Source: an uncultured Bacteroidales bacterium (lineage in GTDB: Bacteria > Bacteroidota > Bacteroidia > Bacteroidales > UBA932). Taken from it: 64,000 bases of DNA. Shown one piece after another: positions 16,815 to 25,965 of this stretch. Location: assembly GCA_934717185.1 (NCBI GenBank), contig CAKUYQ010000005.1:1-64000 (forward strand), read 5' to 3'. Position 1 is the first letter of the stretch, and each line of letters begins with the position of its first letter. A program made the translations under genes and the position numbers. The notes beneath the pieces are model-generated. The model was not told the DNA's origin. It did no database searches and saw only the letters and a list, made by a program, of their open reading frames with translations.

Positions 16815-17015
16815 CACTTTTCTTCCCGACAATTTCTCCATTTTTATTATTGTTAGAGGAGTTTGGCTATGTTGTATTATAATGTTTTGGTTTATAATAT
16901 ATTACGAAGCTTATAACAAATTTGTTATCTTTATTCATAGCGCTAATTCATGCATGTAACAAAAAAGTTATTGCATTAAAACATGTAAAAATGTAATTAC
17001 TTCCCATATAATTAT
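16815..17015. other. intergenic region with a motif copy and a palindrome
   Basis: Between the tamL-like gene and tRNA-Leu. It holds an exact TTCCCGACAA copy (16823-16832) just after the stop and the perfect 16-bp palindrome ATAACAAATTTGTTAT (16913-16928). I see no gene. Confidence 0.6.
16913..16928. promoter_or_regulatory. perfect 16-bp palindrome, possible operator
   Basis: ATAACAAATTTGTTAT is fully self-complementary and lies about 90 bases before the tRNA-Leu -7 box. It could be a regulator-binding site. No regulator gene is adjacent. Confidence 0.35.
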
Positions 17016-17023
17016 TATATTTG
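17016..17023 (+). promoter_or_regulatory. -7 box of tRNA-Leu
   Basis: TATATTTG, an exact TAnnTTTG match, 23 bases before the first tRNA base. This fits a transcript starting close to the tRNA 5' end. Confidence 0.6.
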
Positions 17024-17046
17024 CAGCCCCAAGCGTTAAACGTTTA

Positions 17047-17130
17047 GCCCGGATGGTGAAATCGGTAGACACGCTAGTTTCAGGGACTAGTGGACGTGAG
17101 TCTGTGCAAGTTCGAGTCTTGTTCCGGGCA
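17047..17130 (+). tRNA. tRNA-Leu (CAG)
   Basis: An 84-base class II tRNA. The acceptor stem pairs GCCCGGA with TCCGGGC, plus discriminator A. The anticodon arm CTAGT-TTCAGGG-ACTAG reads CAG, so it decodes CUG. The extra arm GGAC-GTGA-GTCT is the long variable arm of leucine tRNAs, and the T loop is TTCGAGT. The 3' CCA is not fully encoded (CC then T), so CCA must be added after transcription. Confidence 0.95.
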
Positions 17131-17137
17131 CCTTTTT

Positions 17138-17252
17138 CTTAAAATTCATCTTCATCTACTTCCTTAACTTCATAGTAAAATTTGTCCTCACATACTAATG
17201 TATGCTGCGGAAATTTTATATTTGTTAAGTTGTACATGAAGCGAATTTTAAG
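17138..17252. repeat. 115-bp imperfect palindrome after tRNA-Leu
   Basis: The outer arms CTTAAAATTC (17138-17147) and GAATTTTAAG (17243-17252) are exact complements. Inside, CTTCAT pairs with ATGAAG, CTTAAC with GTTAAG, and a central CATAC-TAAT-GTATG forms the loop. It starts 8 bases after the tRNA and could act as its terminator or processing signal, or be an extragenic repeat. Confidence 0.55.
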
Positions 17253-17325
17253 AAAAGCATGGTTGTGGCTCTACGAGCAATTCCATTTTAAAAATATTAC
17301 ATACTATTAAAAGATTTAGAAAACA

Positions 17326-17622
17326 ATGGCAACATCAAAGGATTATATGGAATTTGTCATAGACCAATCCGGTCTTGGAGATGATATTGCAACAAGAAAG
17401 ATGATGGGTGAATATCTGCTATACTATAAAGGCAAGCATATTGGAGGTATCTATGACAACCGTCTACTTGTGAAAAAGACCAAGGCAAATGAACAATTTG
17501 GAATGCCGGAGGCTATACCATACACAGGAGCAAAGCCCATGTTTATAGTTAACGTTGACAATAGGGATGAGGTTAAGAATGTAATTATAGTCACATCTGA
17601 AGGGGTGAAATCAAAACTATAG
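17326..17622 (+). CDS. TfoX N-terminal domain protein
   Basis: A 98-residue protein matching the N-terminal domain of TfoX/Sxy (MMGEYLLYYKGKHIGGIYDNRLLVK, with the typical Met-Gly-Glu and Tyr-Lys-Gly turns). In gamma-proteobacteria the full-length family regulates competence. Single-domain versions are widespread in Bacteroidota and their role is not established. It lacks the C-terminal TfoX helix-hairpin domain. It converges with the CAT-like gene, 18 bases from stop to stop. I infer no competence function from it alone. Confidence 0.82.
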   Translation: MATSKDYMEFVIDQSGLGDDIATRKMMGEYLLYYKGKHIGGIYDNRLLVKKTKANEQFGMPEAIPYTGAKPMFIVNVDNRDEVKNVIIVTSEGVKSKL

Positions 17623-17640
17623 CGTTTTCAAAGCGTTGTT

Positions 17641-18255
17641 TTATATGTTATATATCTCTTGTTGCAGAGCCTGAAGGAATGTTGCGGCATGCATGCCATC
17701 CATCTGAACATGATGGAATTGGAAAGATACCGGTAATGTGGTGCGCCAAAACCCTTTGCGATATTTTCCCCACATAACTATAGGGTTGCGGAATAACTCT
17801 GTGTATTGATTTACAATACAATCTAATTCTGTCTGTACAAGAGCAGAAGTTCCTATAACCATTGCATCCTCTATGGTGTTGCCCTCGCATGTAACGGCAG
17901 CCTCTTTTGTAAGGCGCAGATATTCATTGTTAAATTCGGTTATATTATCCTTGAGCGGTATATTGCAAAAGGAGATGCTGCCTCTGCTGTTGTGAACAAT
18001 TACATCAATGGCTAACTTATCATATTCTATCAATTTGTCTCCAACAGGCAACATATAAAACTCTTTTACCTGTTTTGCAGCTCTACCAATACACCAAGCC
18101 ATAAGCATATTCAGCTTTAAACCTCTCTTTTTTGAAAGTCTTAGCAATCTGCTTATATCCATTGTCTTGGTTAAAGTCACCATTGGCATTGGCGATTTCG
18201 TCCACAGCTCAAAAGCTTCTGCACGTGCTGTATCTTTAGGGTTAACCTCTCTCAT
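17641..18255 (-). CDS. chloramphenicol acetyltransferase-like protein (CatA family)
   Basis: A 204-residue trimeric-type acetyltransferase using acetyl-CoA. The catalytic block FHHVQMDGMHAATFL near the C-terminus carries the HHxxxDG motif of the CatA/dihydrolipoyl-transacetylase fold. Length and motif fit CatA. However, the chloramphenicol-pocket residues cannot be judged by eye, and many Bacteroidota CatA-like proteins are not resistance enzymes. No mobile-element sequence surrounds it. A -7 box lies at 18389-18396. Confidence 0.8.
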   Translation of the reverse strand: MREVNPKDTARAEAFELWTKSPMPMVTLTKTMDISRLLRLSKKRGLKLNMLMAWCIGRAAKQVKEFYMLPVGDKLIEYDKLAIDVIVHNSRGSISFCNIPLKDNITEFNNEYLRLTKEAAVTCEGNTIEDAMVIGTSALVQTELDCIVNQYTELFRNPIVMWGKYRKGFWRTTLPVSFQFHHVQMDGMHAATFLQALQQEIYNI

Positions 18256-18602
18256 TTTTTAATTGATTTGACGTTAAAATTATCTATAGTATTTTTTTTG
18301 TGGAACAAGACATCTTTATATTCGTTAATAATCTCCTCGTTATAGATTGGGATTATTGTCCCATATTAAGTCTGTGTTTCTTTTCGTGCAAATATATATA
18401 TATTTTGACAGCAGAATGCAATATTATACATAGGTATTATAACCAAAGGTGTTACAGACTATGGAGGAATTTGTTGCATGAGTTTATTCATATGCACTTT
18501 GACTATCCCTAAATTTTCAGGGAAAGACACACTTATCTTAGGATGTGTTCAAATATTTTTTAAATTTTCAATAAGATCGTAAATAATTTTTTTGTAAATA
18601 AA
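18256..18602. other. AT-rich divergent intergenic region
   Basis: This region separates the CAT-like gene (minus) from the outer-membrane barrel gene (plus). It carries a promoter for each. Short frames in it show no protein-like character. I see no repeat or hairpin of note. Confidence 0.5.
18389..18396 (-). promoter_or_regulatory. -7 box of the CAT-like gene
   Basis: TATATTTG on the minus strand, about 130 bases before the ATG, leaving a rather long leader. Confidence 0.4.
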
Positions 18603-18610
18603 TAAATTTG
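18603..18610 (+). promoter_or_regulatory. -7 box of the TonB-receptor-like gene
   Basis: TAAATTTG fits TAnnTTTG and lies 21 bases before the ATG at 18632. It overlaps an upstream TTG that could otherwise be read as the start, so it supports the ATG. Confidence 0.5.
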
Positions 18611-18631
18611 CTCACAGTAAGACTTAATTCT

Positions 18632-21004
18632 ATGAGAATATATTTTAGCAAAGCTACAATAAACGCTGCACCTTGGCATAATTTGCAAAAAAGTTCGCAA
18701 TTCTGCACTTGGTTTGCAGTTTATTTCACATTATTCCTATTATTATTTTGTGTTGGTGGCATTTCTGCACAAAATCTTTATAGGATAACCGGAAAGGTTA
18801 TAGATAAGGACAGTCAACCTGTTGAGTTTGCATCTGTAGTGTTGTCTGATAATGCCACAAAGAAACTGACAGGTACAGCCACAGATATAAATGGAGTCTT
18901 TGCATTAAACGCTAAGGATGGGGTATATACATTAGAGGTCTCTTTAATAGGATATGAAAAATATACTCTCAACCTTACAGTTGACAAGGATATTAACCTT
19001 AATGAGTTGATACTCAAAGAGGATGTAAGCACCCTAAAGGAGGTGAAAATAACGGCAAACAGGGTAGATTACAATATGAGCGGTTATGAATATAAGATTG
19101 GTAATATAGCTGCTCTAAGGAATAAAGATCTTACAGATGTGCTTATGACTGCTCCTGGCGTAATGGTTACTAAAAATGTTACGCTGTACGGTAACAAGGT
19201 TACAAATATCTATGTAGACCGTAGACGTGTACAGCTTGATGATGAAAATCTTCTTACATATCTTAATTCCTTTAAAGGTGAGAATATAGAGAAGATAGAA
19301 GTGATATCAGATCCGGATATATCTGAAAGATACGGTGGTACAGCCATAAAGATAACAACTAAGAAACAGGCCGGAGGATTTATGTCTGCCTCTGTGAGGG
19401 CATCAGGAAACGAAAATAAATTTGTTGTCAACCCGGATTTAAATCTTAATTACAGGAGAGGTAAATTCTCATTTTACACATCAGGTTCATACTCAAATAT
19501 GTATCAAGATAAAAATGAGACTTTAAAGTACGATTGGAAAGATTTGGATAAGCAGGTAAATGATATAACGACAGAGAAGTTTAAGTTGCCGTACTCTGCC
19601 ATGGGCACACTGGGTATAGGATACGATATATCAAAAAACGACTACCTTTCTGCAGAGGTATCATACAGAGAGATGAACAGAGACCAAAAGAGAAAAACAA
19701 TAACTGAAACGACAGGTGCAGATTCAGACGTGTCATCTGATGGAAGTTTCAGGGATTATAATTCTGTTGTTAAAACGCCAACAGTTTCGTTAATGTACGC
19801 TCATACATTTAAGGATGCATCTGAATTGACTGTAACAGGCGATTATTTGGGCTCGTATATAAAAGATGAAATTGTTACGGGAAGTTTTGTGGTTGATAAT
19901 GGTATTAAAAAAGAGGATAAGATTTCTAATACGGAGAATAATACAAGTTCGTTTATAGGTTATGCGAATTATTCAAAGAGATTTAATAAAAAGCATAACC
20001 TTAATACCGGTCTTCAGTATTCGTACATAAATAATGAAGCGATTAATAACGAATTATCTTTTACGTATAATGAGAGCGTATTAAGGCCTTTTGCATCATA
20101 TTCGGTAAACTTTAAGAAGTTTGGCATTAGAGCCGGTGTGCAGGCTCAATGGGCAAATATAGATAATAATGATTTTTTTGATGTTATCCCCAATGCCTCT
20201 GTTAATTATTATCTCAACGAGAGAAAAGGGCATGTATTAAGTGCAAGTTATGCAATGCGGGTAGTACGCCCTACCATGTCACAACTTAATCCCGATGCCG
20301 TACTTTCGCAGCATGACATTTTTGTAAGTGTAGGTAACCCAGATCTGGAGTCATATTATTCAAACTCATACGGCTTGAAACTCACGCTGTTTAATAGTTA
20401 TAAATTGTCGGTAGATTATAGTAGAGCAGACGATGCAATAACCTCATATCTGTATTCAGATGATAAAGGTACTATTTACCAATCTTATACCAATAATGGG
20501 AGTAATCAGGGGGTCTTTGCATCGTTTCATGCGAGCAAATATCTGTTTAACAAGTTGAATATAGATTTTGATATTGCATATAGTTTTACAGAGAGCAAGG
20601 TAGGCGACAATAGACATACCTATAATTCGCTTTCTTACACCCTTTTTGCTGTCTATAGGTTGCCTAAATCATATTCATTAAGGGCAATCGTATTTGGAAC
20701 CACTAAGAAAGCAGTCAGCCATAATGCGTATAGGAAAGACCCTACTAACATAGATTTAGAACTTGCCAAAAGATTAAAGAGATGGAATATTGGATTTTCT
20801 GTAAGTGATATATTTGATTCACACAAAAAAGGGGGTAATGTAACTATAGATATGGGAGACTATACACAGACTGTGTCAAACAATGTATCATACAGGTCAT
20901 ATCAGCTTAAGCTCTCCTACAACTTCAATTGGGGCAAAGTCGGCAGAGTGAGAAGAGCAGAGACACAGAAGAGCGATATGTCCGGCAGAATCGGCAGGAA
21001 TTAA
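18632..21004 (+). CDS. TonB-dependent-receptor-like outer-membrane protein
   Basis: An outer-membrane beta-barrel protein, probably a receptor or transporter. After an N-terminal signal segment (hydrophobic core FTLFLLLFCVGGISA, about residues 38-52) comes a carboxypeptidase-regulatory-like beta-sandwich (ITGKVIDKDSQPVEFASVVL). A plug-like region follows (TDVLMTAPGVMVTKN to ERYGGTAIKITTKK), and then a long barrel of the OMP_b-brl_3 type. No SusD partner is adjacent, so it is not a standard SusCD pair. It may serve metal, peptide or cofactor uptake. The ATG at 18632 (790 residues) is fixed by the promoter. It converges with the UvrA paralogue with only 6 bases between them. Confidence 0.82.
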   Translation: MRIYFSKATINAAPWHNLQKSSQFCTWFAVYFTLFLLLFCVGGISAQNLYRITGKVIDKDSQPVEFASVVLSDNATKKLTGTATDINGVFALNAKDGVYTLEVSLIGYEKYTLNLTVDKDINLNELILKEDVSTLKEVKITANRVDYNMSGYEYKIGNIAALRNKDLTDVLMTAPGVMVTKNVTLYGNKVTNIYVDRRRVQLDDENLLTYLNSFKGENIEKIEVISDPDISERYGGTAIKITTKKQAGGFMSASVRASGNENKFVVNPDLNLNYRRGKFSFYTSGSYSNMYQDKNETLKYDWKDLDKQVNDITTEKFKLPYSAMGTLGIGYDISKNDYLSAEVSYREMNRDQKRKTITETTGADSDVSSDGSFRDYNSVVKTPTVSLMYAHTFKDASELTVTGDYLGSYIKDEIVTGSFVVDNGIKKEDKISNTENNTSSFIGYANYSKRFNKKHNLNTGLQYSYINNEAINNELSFTYNESVLRPFASYSVNFKKFGIRAGVQAQWANIDNNDFFDVIPNASVNYYLNERKGHVLSASYAMRVVRPTMSQLNPDAVLSQHDIFVSVGNPDLESYYSNSYGLKLTLFNSYKLSVDYSRADDAITSYLYSDDKGTIYQSYTNNGSNQGVFASFHASKYLFNKLNIDFDIAYSFTESKVGDNRHTYNSLSYTLFAVYRLPKSYSLRAIVFGTTKKAVSHNAYRKDPTNIDLELAKRLKRWNIGFSVSDIFDSHKKGGNVTIDMGDYTQTVSNNVSYRSYQLKLSYNFNWGKVGRVRRAETQKSDMSGRIGRN

Positions 21005-21010
21005 CTAATA

Positions 21011-23503
21011 TTAAATGTATTGTCCTGTTACGCTGGTTGGGCAATGTTGTATTTGAACAGGGGTGCCGCAGGCTACAATGCGGCCCCCTTCGTAACCTCC
21101 GCCCGGTCCCATATCTATAATGTAGTCTGCATTTCTTATAATATCCAAGTCGTGTTCAATGACTATTACCGTTGCTCCATGGTCTACAAGCTTTTGAAAA
21201 ACATTCAGGAGTGTCTGTACATCGCTCGGATGCAACCCTATTGTGGGTTCGTCAAATACAAAGATGGTGTCATCCTGCCCTTTGCCCATCTCACTGGCGA
21301 GCTTTAGCCGTTGTGCCTCACCACCGGAAAGCCCCGGAGTCTCCTCGCCAAGAGTAAGATAGCCCAATCCCAACCCGCTTAGTACCTGTAACCTCTGCTT
21401 TACGGTTTTAAGGTCATTGCAAGCCGTAAGAGCATCTGTAACATCCATATCCATAAGCTCCGGCAGAGAGTAAAACTCACCCGCTCTGTTCTCTCTCCTT
21501 ACGGAATAGGCTGCATTTGCATACCTCGATCCTCTACAATCAGGGCAAGGGATGTTTACGTCGGGAAGAAACTGAACATCCAAACTTATAACACCTGTAC
21601 CGTCGCAGGTTGGGCAGCGCAGACGCCCTGTATTGTATGAGAAATCGCTCTCGGTATATCCTCTCTTTATGGCATCCTCCGTTTTTGCGTAGGTCTTGCG
21701 CAGTAGGTCATGAACATTAGCGTATGTTGCAACAGTAGAACGAACATTTATTCCAATAGGTGAGGCATCTATAAGTTTTATGTTTCTAATTCCTTTAGCC
21801 TCAATGTTTTTTACATGTTTTGGTAATCTGCTTCCGTTAATCTGCGCTGAAACGCCGGGGATAAGGCTCTCCAACACTAATGTGGTTTTTCCGGAACCCG
21901 ATACCCCTGTTACAACCGTAAGCCTCCCTTTGGGAATATCAACCTCCAATGGCTTTACAGTGTGTATATTGTCTGTTGAAAGGTGAATCTTTCCAAAATT
22001 AAAGAGCTCCAACTCATTAACAGAAGGTCTGATACGCTCTTTATAATCCTTAAGAAACGGCCCAATCTTGGAGTTTTTATTAGCTTTAATCTCATCAATA
22101 TTTCCCTCTGCAATGATGTTACCTCCATTGGAACCGGCTCCTGGACCCATCTCAATTATATGGCCTGATTCTGCCAATATCCGGGTATCGTGATCCACAA
22201 GCACAATGGAATTGCCGTCTGCAATAAGGTCTTGCATAACTCCGGTAAGCCCCACAATATTAGAGGGATGTAATCCTATGGACGGTTCATCCAAGACATA
22301 CAGTACGCCGGTGGTTCTGTTTCTCACAGCGCGGGCAAGTTGCATTCGCTGTCTTTCACCCGTTGATAGGGTAGAGGCGGCTCTGTCTAAGCATAGGTAT
22401 CCTACCCCAAGCTCCATAAGTCTGCGGGAGGTGTCTACAAATGATTTGCAGATGCTCTCTGCCATTGGCCTCATAACCTTAGGCAGTGACTGCGGTACCC
22501 CTTTTACCCATTCCACTATCTCTTTGAGTGTCATTTTACATGCTTCGTCCAATGATATGCCGCAAACCTTTGGAGCACGCGCCGCTTCAGATAGCCTTGA
22601 GCCTCCGCAATCGGGACAGATGCCTGTTTTAAGAAATTTTTCAACACGCTTCATCCCTTTTTCATCCTTTACCTTGGCAAGGGCATTCTCAACCGTGTAC
22701 ACTGCATTATAGTATGTAAAATCCAATTCTCCGGCCTGATTTGAGTTTTTGGATTTGTAGAAAATATGTTTTTTTTCGGCCGGTCCATGAAAGACTATAT
22801 CGCGCTCTTTTATAGTAAGTTGGTTAAAAGGAACATTGGTGCGTACACCCATTTCTCGGCATACGTCAACCATAAGAGACCACATGAGAGTATTCCATGG
22901 CGCAACAGCCCCCTCTTCAATGGTAAGCGATTCGTCGGGAACTAACGTAGATTCGTCAACCTGCCTTATACTACCTGTGCCGTTGCAGCTTTTGCATGCT
23001 CCCTGACTATTGAAAGACAGCTCCTCTGCAGACGGAGCAAAAAAGTGCTCTCCGCAAACAGGGCATACCAACTCTTTTCCCGCAGCAACATTAAGAGACG
23101 GCTCCAAATAGTGTCCGTTTGGACATCTGTGGTTTGCCAAACGAGAATATATGAGCCTCAGGCTGTTAAGTAGTTCTGTCCCCGTGCCGAATGTACTGCG
23201 TATCCCCGGTATTCCCGGCCTTTGGTGCATGGCCAATGCCGCCGGAACATAGAGTACCTCATCCACATTACTCTTAGATGCTTGGGTCATTCGTCGGCGA
23301 GTGTAGGTAGAAAGAGATTCCAAATATCTGCGCGACCCCTCTGCGTACAGAACACCTAATGCCAAAGAGGATTTCCCGGAACCCGACACTCCCGCTATTC
23401 CAACTATCTTGTTTAGAGGGATATCAACGTCTATGTTCTTTAGATTGTGTACTTTGGCTCCGCGTACTATAATTTTGTCGGGCCTATTGAGATTCTCATT
23501 CAT
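21011..23503 (-). CDS. UvrA-like ATPase, short paralogue (UvrA2-type)
   Basis: An ABC ATPase of the excinuclease UvrA family that binds damaged DNA. Both ATPase modules are present: Walker A GVSGSGKSS near residue 40 and GVSGSGKTT near 530, signature sequences LSTGERQR and LSGGEAQR, and Walker B DEPSIGLHP and DEPTIGLHP. Zinc-finger cysteine pairs are CPVC/CKSC and CPTC/CPDC. At 830 residues it is about 110 shorter than housekeeping UvrA (about 940). The missing part corresponds to the UvrB-interacting region, as in UvrA2/DrrC-like proteins linked to drug or DNA-damage tolerance. No uvrB is adjacent. Confidence 0.85.
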   Translation of the reverse strand: MNENLNRPDKIIVRGAKVHNLKNIDVDIPLNKIVGIAGVSGSGKSSLALGVLYAEGSRRYLESLSTYTRRRMTQASKSNVDEVLYVPAALAMHQRPGIPGIRSTFGTGTELLNSLRLIYSRLANHRCPNGHYLEPSLNVAAGKELVCPVCGEHFFAPSAEELSFNSQGACKSCNGTGSIRQVDESTLVPDESLTIEEGAVAPWNTLMWSLMVDVCREMGVRTNVPFNQLTIKERDIVFHGPAEKKHIFYKSKNSNQAGELDFTYYNAVYTVENALAKVKDEKGMKRVEKFLKTGICPDCGGSRLSEAARAPKVCGISLDEACKMTLKEIVEWVKGVPQSLPKVMRPMAESICKSFVDTSRRLMELGVGYLCLDRAASTLSTGERQRMQLARAVRNRTTGVLYVLDEPSIGLHPSNIVGLTGVMQDLIADGNSIVLVDHDTRILAESGHIIEMGPGAGSNGGNIIAEGNIDEIKANKNSKIGPFLKDYKERIRPSVNELELFNFGKIHLSTDNIHTVKPLEVDIPKGRLTVVTGVSGSGKTTLVLESLIPGVSAQINGSRLPKHVKNIEAKGIRNIKLIDASPIGINVRSTVATYANVHDLLRKTYAKTEDAIKRGYTESDFSYNTGRLRCPTCDGTGVISLDVQFLPDVNIPCPDCRGSRYANAAYSVRRENRAGEFYSLPELMDMDVTDALTACNDLKTVKQRLQVLSGLGLGYLTLGEETPGLSGGEAQRLKLASEMGKGQDDTIFVFDEPTIGLHPSDVQTLLNVFQKLVDHGATVIVIEHDLDIIRNADYIIDMGPGGGYEGGRIVACGTPVQIQHCPTSVTGQYI

Positions 23504-23714
23504 AACGTGGCTTTTACCTTATTAACACCTATTCCATTAATTTTTAGTGGTGTGGCAAAATTACTCAAATTACCTTAATGAGCGGACAGTTCTGCCAAAT
23601 AGTCAGTTTTTTTCTGTGGTATGCTGTTTGATTAATGTTTTTCCGCTTCCCGACAAAAACCGTTTTAAATCTTGTTGGGAAAAAAAGAGTAAATAATTAA
23701 AAAACAGATATATT
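23504..23714. promoter_or_regulatory. uvrA2-htpG divergent region with a motif hairpin
   Basis: A 211-bp region feeding the UvrA paralogue (minus) and htpG (plus). The copy TTCCCGACAA at 23647-23656 is answered by TTGTTGGGAA at 23672-23681. As RNA these pair over ten positions with one G-U, giving a stem-loop with a 15-base loop about 35 bases ahead of the htpG ATG. No clear -7 box was found. Confidence 0.5.
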
Positions 23715-25769
23715 ATGGCTAAAGGTAAGATTGGTGTTACTACGGACAATATTTTTCCGGTGATTAAAAAATTCCTGTATTCAGATCATGAGATCTTTCT
23801 TAGAGAGTTGATTGCTAATGCGGTAGATGCTACTCAGAAGATGAAGGCGCTTTCGAGTGTGGGCGAGTTTAAGGGGGAGCTTGGAGATCTCACCGTGAGA
23901 GTTGCTTTGGATGAGAAGGAGAAGACATTGACCATTACAGACAGGGGTATTGGTATGACTGAGGAGGAGGTTGATAAATATATCAATCAGATAGCTTTCT
24001 CAAGTGCAGGTGAATTCCTTGAAAAATATAAAGACAGCATAAACAGTATTATAGGTCATTTCGGATTGGGATTCTATTCTGCCTTTATGGTTTCCAAAAA
24101 GGTGGTTATTAAGACATTGTCTTGGAAAGAGGGGGCAAAGGGTGTTCAGTGGAGTTGCGATGGTTCTCCTGAGTTCGAGATGAGCGGGATTGAGAAGGCA
24201 GACAGAGGAACTGAGATTACTCTCTATTTGGATGACGAGTCTGCCGAATTTGCAGAAAAGACAAAGATTAGCGGTCTGCTTACAAAGTATTGTAAGTTCA
24301 TGCCTGTTCCTATTGCTTTTGGAAAGGAGCAGGAGTGGAAAGACGGCAAGTATGTAGATACAGACAAGGATAAGATTATCAATGATACAGAACCTCTTTG
24401 GACAAAGACCCCAAGTAGTATAAAGGATGAGGAGTATATGGAGTTCTACAGAAAACTCTATCCTATGCAGGATGATCCTCTGTTCTATATACACCTTAAC
24501 GTAGATTATCCGTTCCACCTTACAGGAATTTTGTATTTCCCTAAGATTAAGGATAATATGGATGTTACAAGGAATAAGATACAGCTCTATTCAAACCAGA
24601 TGTTCGTAACGGATTCGGTTGAGAATATTGTTCCTGATTTCCTTACATTGCTGTATGGTGTAATTGATTCTCCCGATATTCCGCTTAATGTTTCAAGAAG
24701 CTATCTTCAGGCAGATTCGAATGTAAAGAAGATTGCCTCTTACATTACCAGAAAGGTTGCAGACAGATTGGAGGAGATCTACAAGAATGACAAGACTGTT
24801 TTTGAGTCTAAATGGGATAACCTCAAACTCTTTATTGAGTATGGCATGTTGTCAGATGAGAAGTTCTTTGACAGAGCCAAGAATTTTGCCCTTATGAAGA
24901 CTACAGATGGCAAATACTATAACTATAATGAGTACAAGGCAATCATTGAGCCTGAGCAGACAGACAAGAACAAGAAGATTGTTTATCTCTATGCTACAGA
25001 TCCTGTTGCTCAGTACACATATATTGAGGATGCAAAGAACAAAGGATATCAGGTTCTTGTATTCGACAGCCAGTTGGATGCCCATTTTGTTAATCTGTTG
25101 GAGAGCAAATTGGAAAATGCAAAGTTTGCCCGTGTGGATTCAGACAGCATAGACAGATTGGTAGAGAAGGAATCAAAGGAGAAACCTGCTTTGAGGGATG
25201 GGCTTGAGACTCAGCTTAACTGGGCTTTTGAGGCTATTCTTCCTAAGGATAACAACTATACCGTTAAGGTTGACAATCTTGGTGTTACCTCTATGCCTGT
25301 GCTTATTACCCAAAGCGAGTTTATGAGACGTTACAAAGAGATGTCTGCAATGGGAGGTGGAATGAACTTTATGGGCACAATGCCGGATCATTACGAGATA
25401 ACACTTAACTATGAGAGTCCTCTTATTGGTAAGGTGATAACCGAATTGGATGCTGCTACAGTTGGTAATGACAAGTTTAAAGAGATTGATGCCAAAGAGG
25501 CAGAGTCAAAGAAAGCTCTTAAAGAGGTGGAGGATGCAACCAAAGATAAAAAGCCTGAGGAGATTACAACAGAGCAGAAAGACAAAAAGGAGAGTTGCAA
25601 CAAAGAGATAGAGGGCTTTGATAAGGAGAAACGTGAGATTGTGGAGACCTTTGCTAAAGGAGACAAACTGCTCAAACAACTTACCGATTTGGCATTGTTG
25701 TCTAACAACATGCTAAAGGGTAAGGAGTTGCATGAGTTTATCAAGCGTAGCGTAGATCTTTTAAAGTAG
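23715..25769 (+). CDS. htpG: molecular chaperone HtpG (Hsp90)
   Basis: Cytoplasmic ATP-dependent chaperone. The N-terminal GHKL ATPase domain shows the family blocks FLRELIANAVDATQKM, ITDRGIGMTEEE and IGHFGLGFYSAFM. The middle domain runs from about residue 230 to 510. The C-terminal dimerisation part has an insertion of charged residues (about 590-650, rich in Lys, Glu and Asp) before the closing helices. The length of 684 residues is typical for Bacteroidota HtpG. It is transcribed alone and is followed by a hexamer-repeat hairpin and a terminator. A hairpin made from the window-wide motif precedes it, which may matter for its regulation. Confidence 0.96.
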   Translation: MAKGKIGVTTDNIFPVIKKFLYSDHEIFLRELIANAVDATQKMKALSSVGEFKGELGDLTVRVALDEKEKTLTITDRGIGMTEEEVDKYINQIAFSSAGEFLEKYKDSINSIIGHFGLGFYSAFMVSKKVVIKTLSWKEGAKGVQWSCDGSPEFEMSGIEKADRGTEITLYLDDESAEFAEKTKISGLLTKYCKFMPVPIAFGKEQEWKDGKYVDTDKDKIINDTEPLWTKTPSSIKDEEYMEFYRKLYPMQDDPLFYIHLNVDYPFHLTGILYFPKIKDNMDVTRNKIQLYSNQMFVTDSVENIVPDFLTLLYGVIDSPDIPLNVSRSYLQADSNVKKIASYITRKVADRLEEIYKNDKTVFESKWDNLKLFIEYGMLSDEKFFDRAKNFALMKTTDGKYYNYNEYKAIIEPEQTDKNKKIVYLYATDPVAQYTYIEDAKNKGYQVLVFDSQLDAHFVNLLESKLENAKFARVDSDSIDRLVEKESKEKPALRDGLETQLNWAFEAILPKDNNYTVKVDNLGVTSMPVLITQSEFMRRYKEMSAMGGGMNFMGTMPDHYEITLNYESPLIGKVITELDAATVGNDKFKEIDAKEAESKKALKEVEDATKDKKPEEITTEQKDKKESCNKEIEGFDKEKREIVETFAKGDKLLKQLTDLALLSNNMLKGKELHEFIKRSVDLLK

Positions 25770-25843
25770 TCTTTCTCTATACACTATAAACTTTATTAAG
25801 ACCAAAGGCAAATAAGTTTAAAGTTTATTGTTTATAGTTTAGA

Positions 25844-25920
25844 GCTTTAGCATTAGCTTTGGCTTTAGCTTTAGCTAATTTAATTATTATAGCCAATGCC
25901 AACGCTAACGCTAAAGCCAA
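25844..25920. repeat. hexamer repeat palindrome
   Basis: The left arm (25844-25877) is built from GCTTTA/GCTTTG/GCATTA units. The right arm (25891-25920) is the reverse complement type GCCAAT/GCCAAC/GCTAAC/GCTAAA. Together they form a long stem of imperfect hexamers around an AT-rich loop, downstream of htpG. This is one of the clearest copies of the family. Confidence 0.7.
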
Positions 25921-25928
25921 CTTATATA

Positions 25929-25965
25929 GGTAGATTGGAGTAAATTCTAATCTGCCTTTTTTTTT
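25929..25965 (+). terminator. terminator after htpG
   Basis: The stem GGTAGATTGGAG with TTCTAATCTGCC, a TAAA loop, then a run of nine or more T residues. Confidence 0.75.

Noticed and set aside
17641..18255. Acquired chloramphenicol-resistance gene
   Set aside because: No mobile-element signs; CatA-like proteins of this type are common chromosomal genes and the drug pocket cannot be verified.
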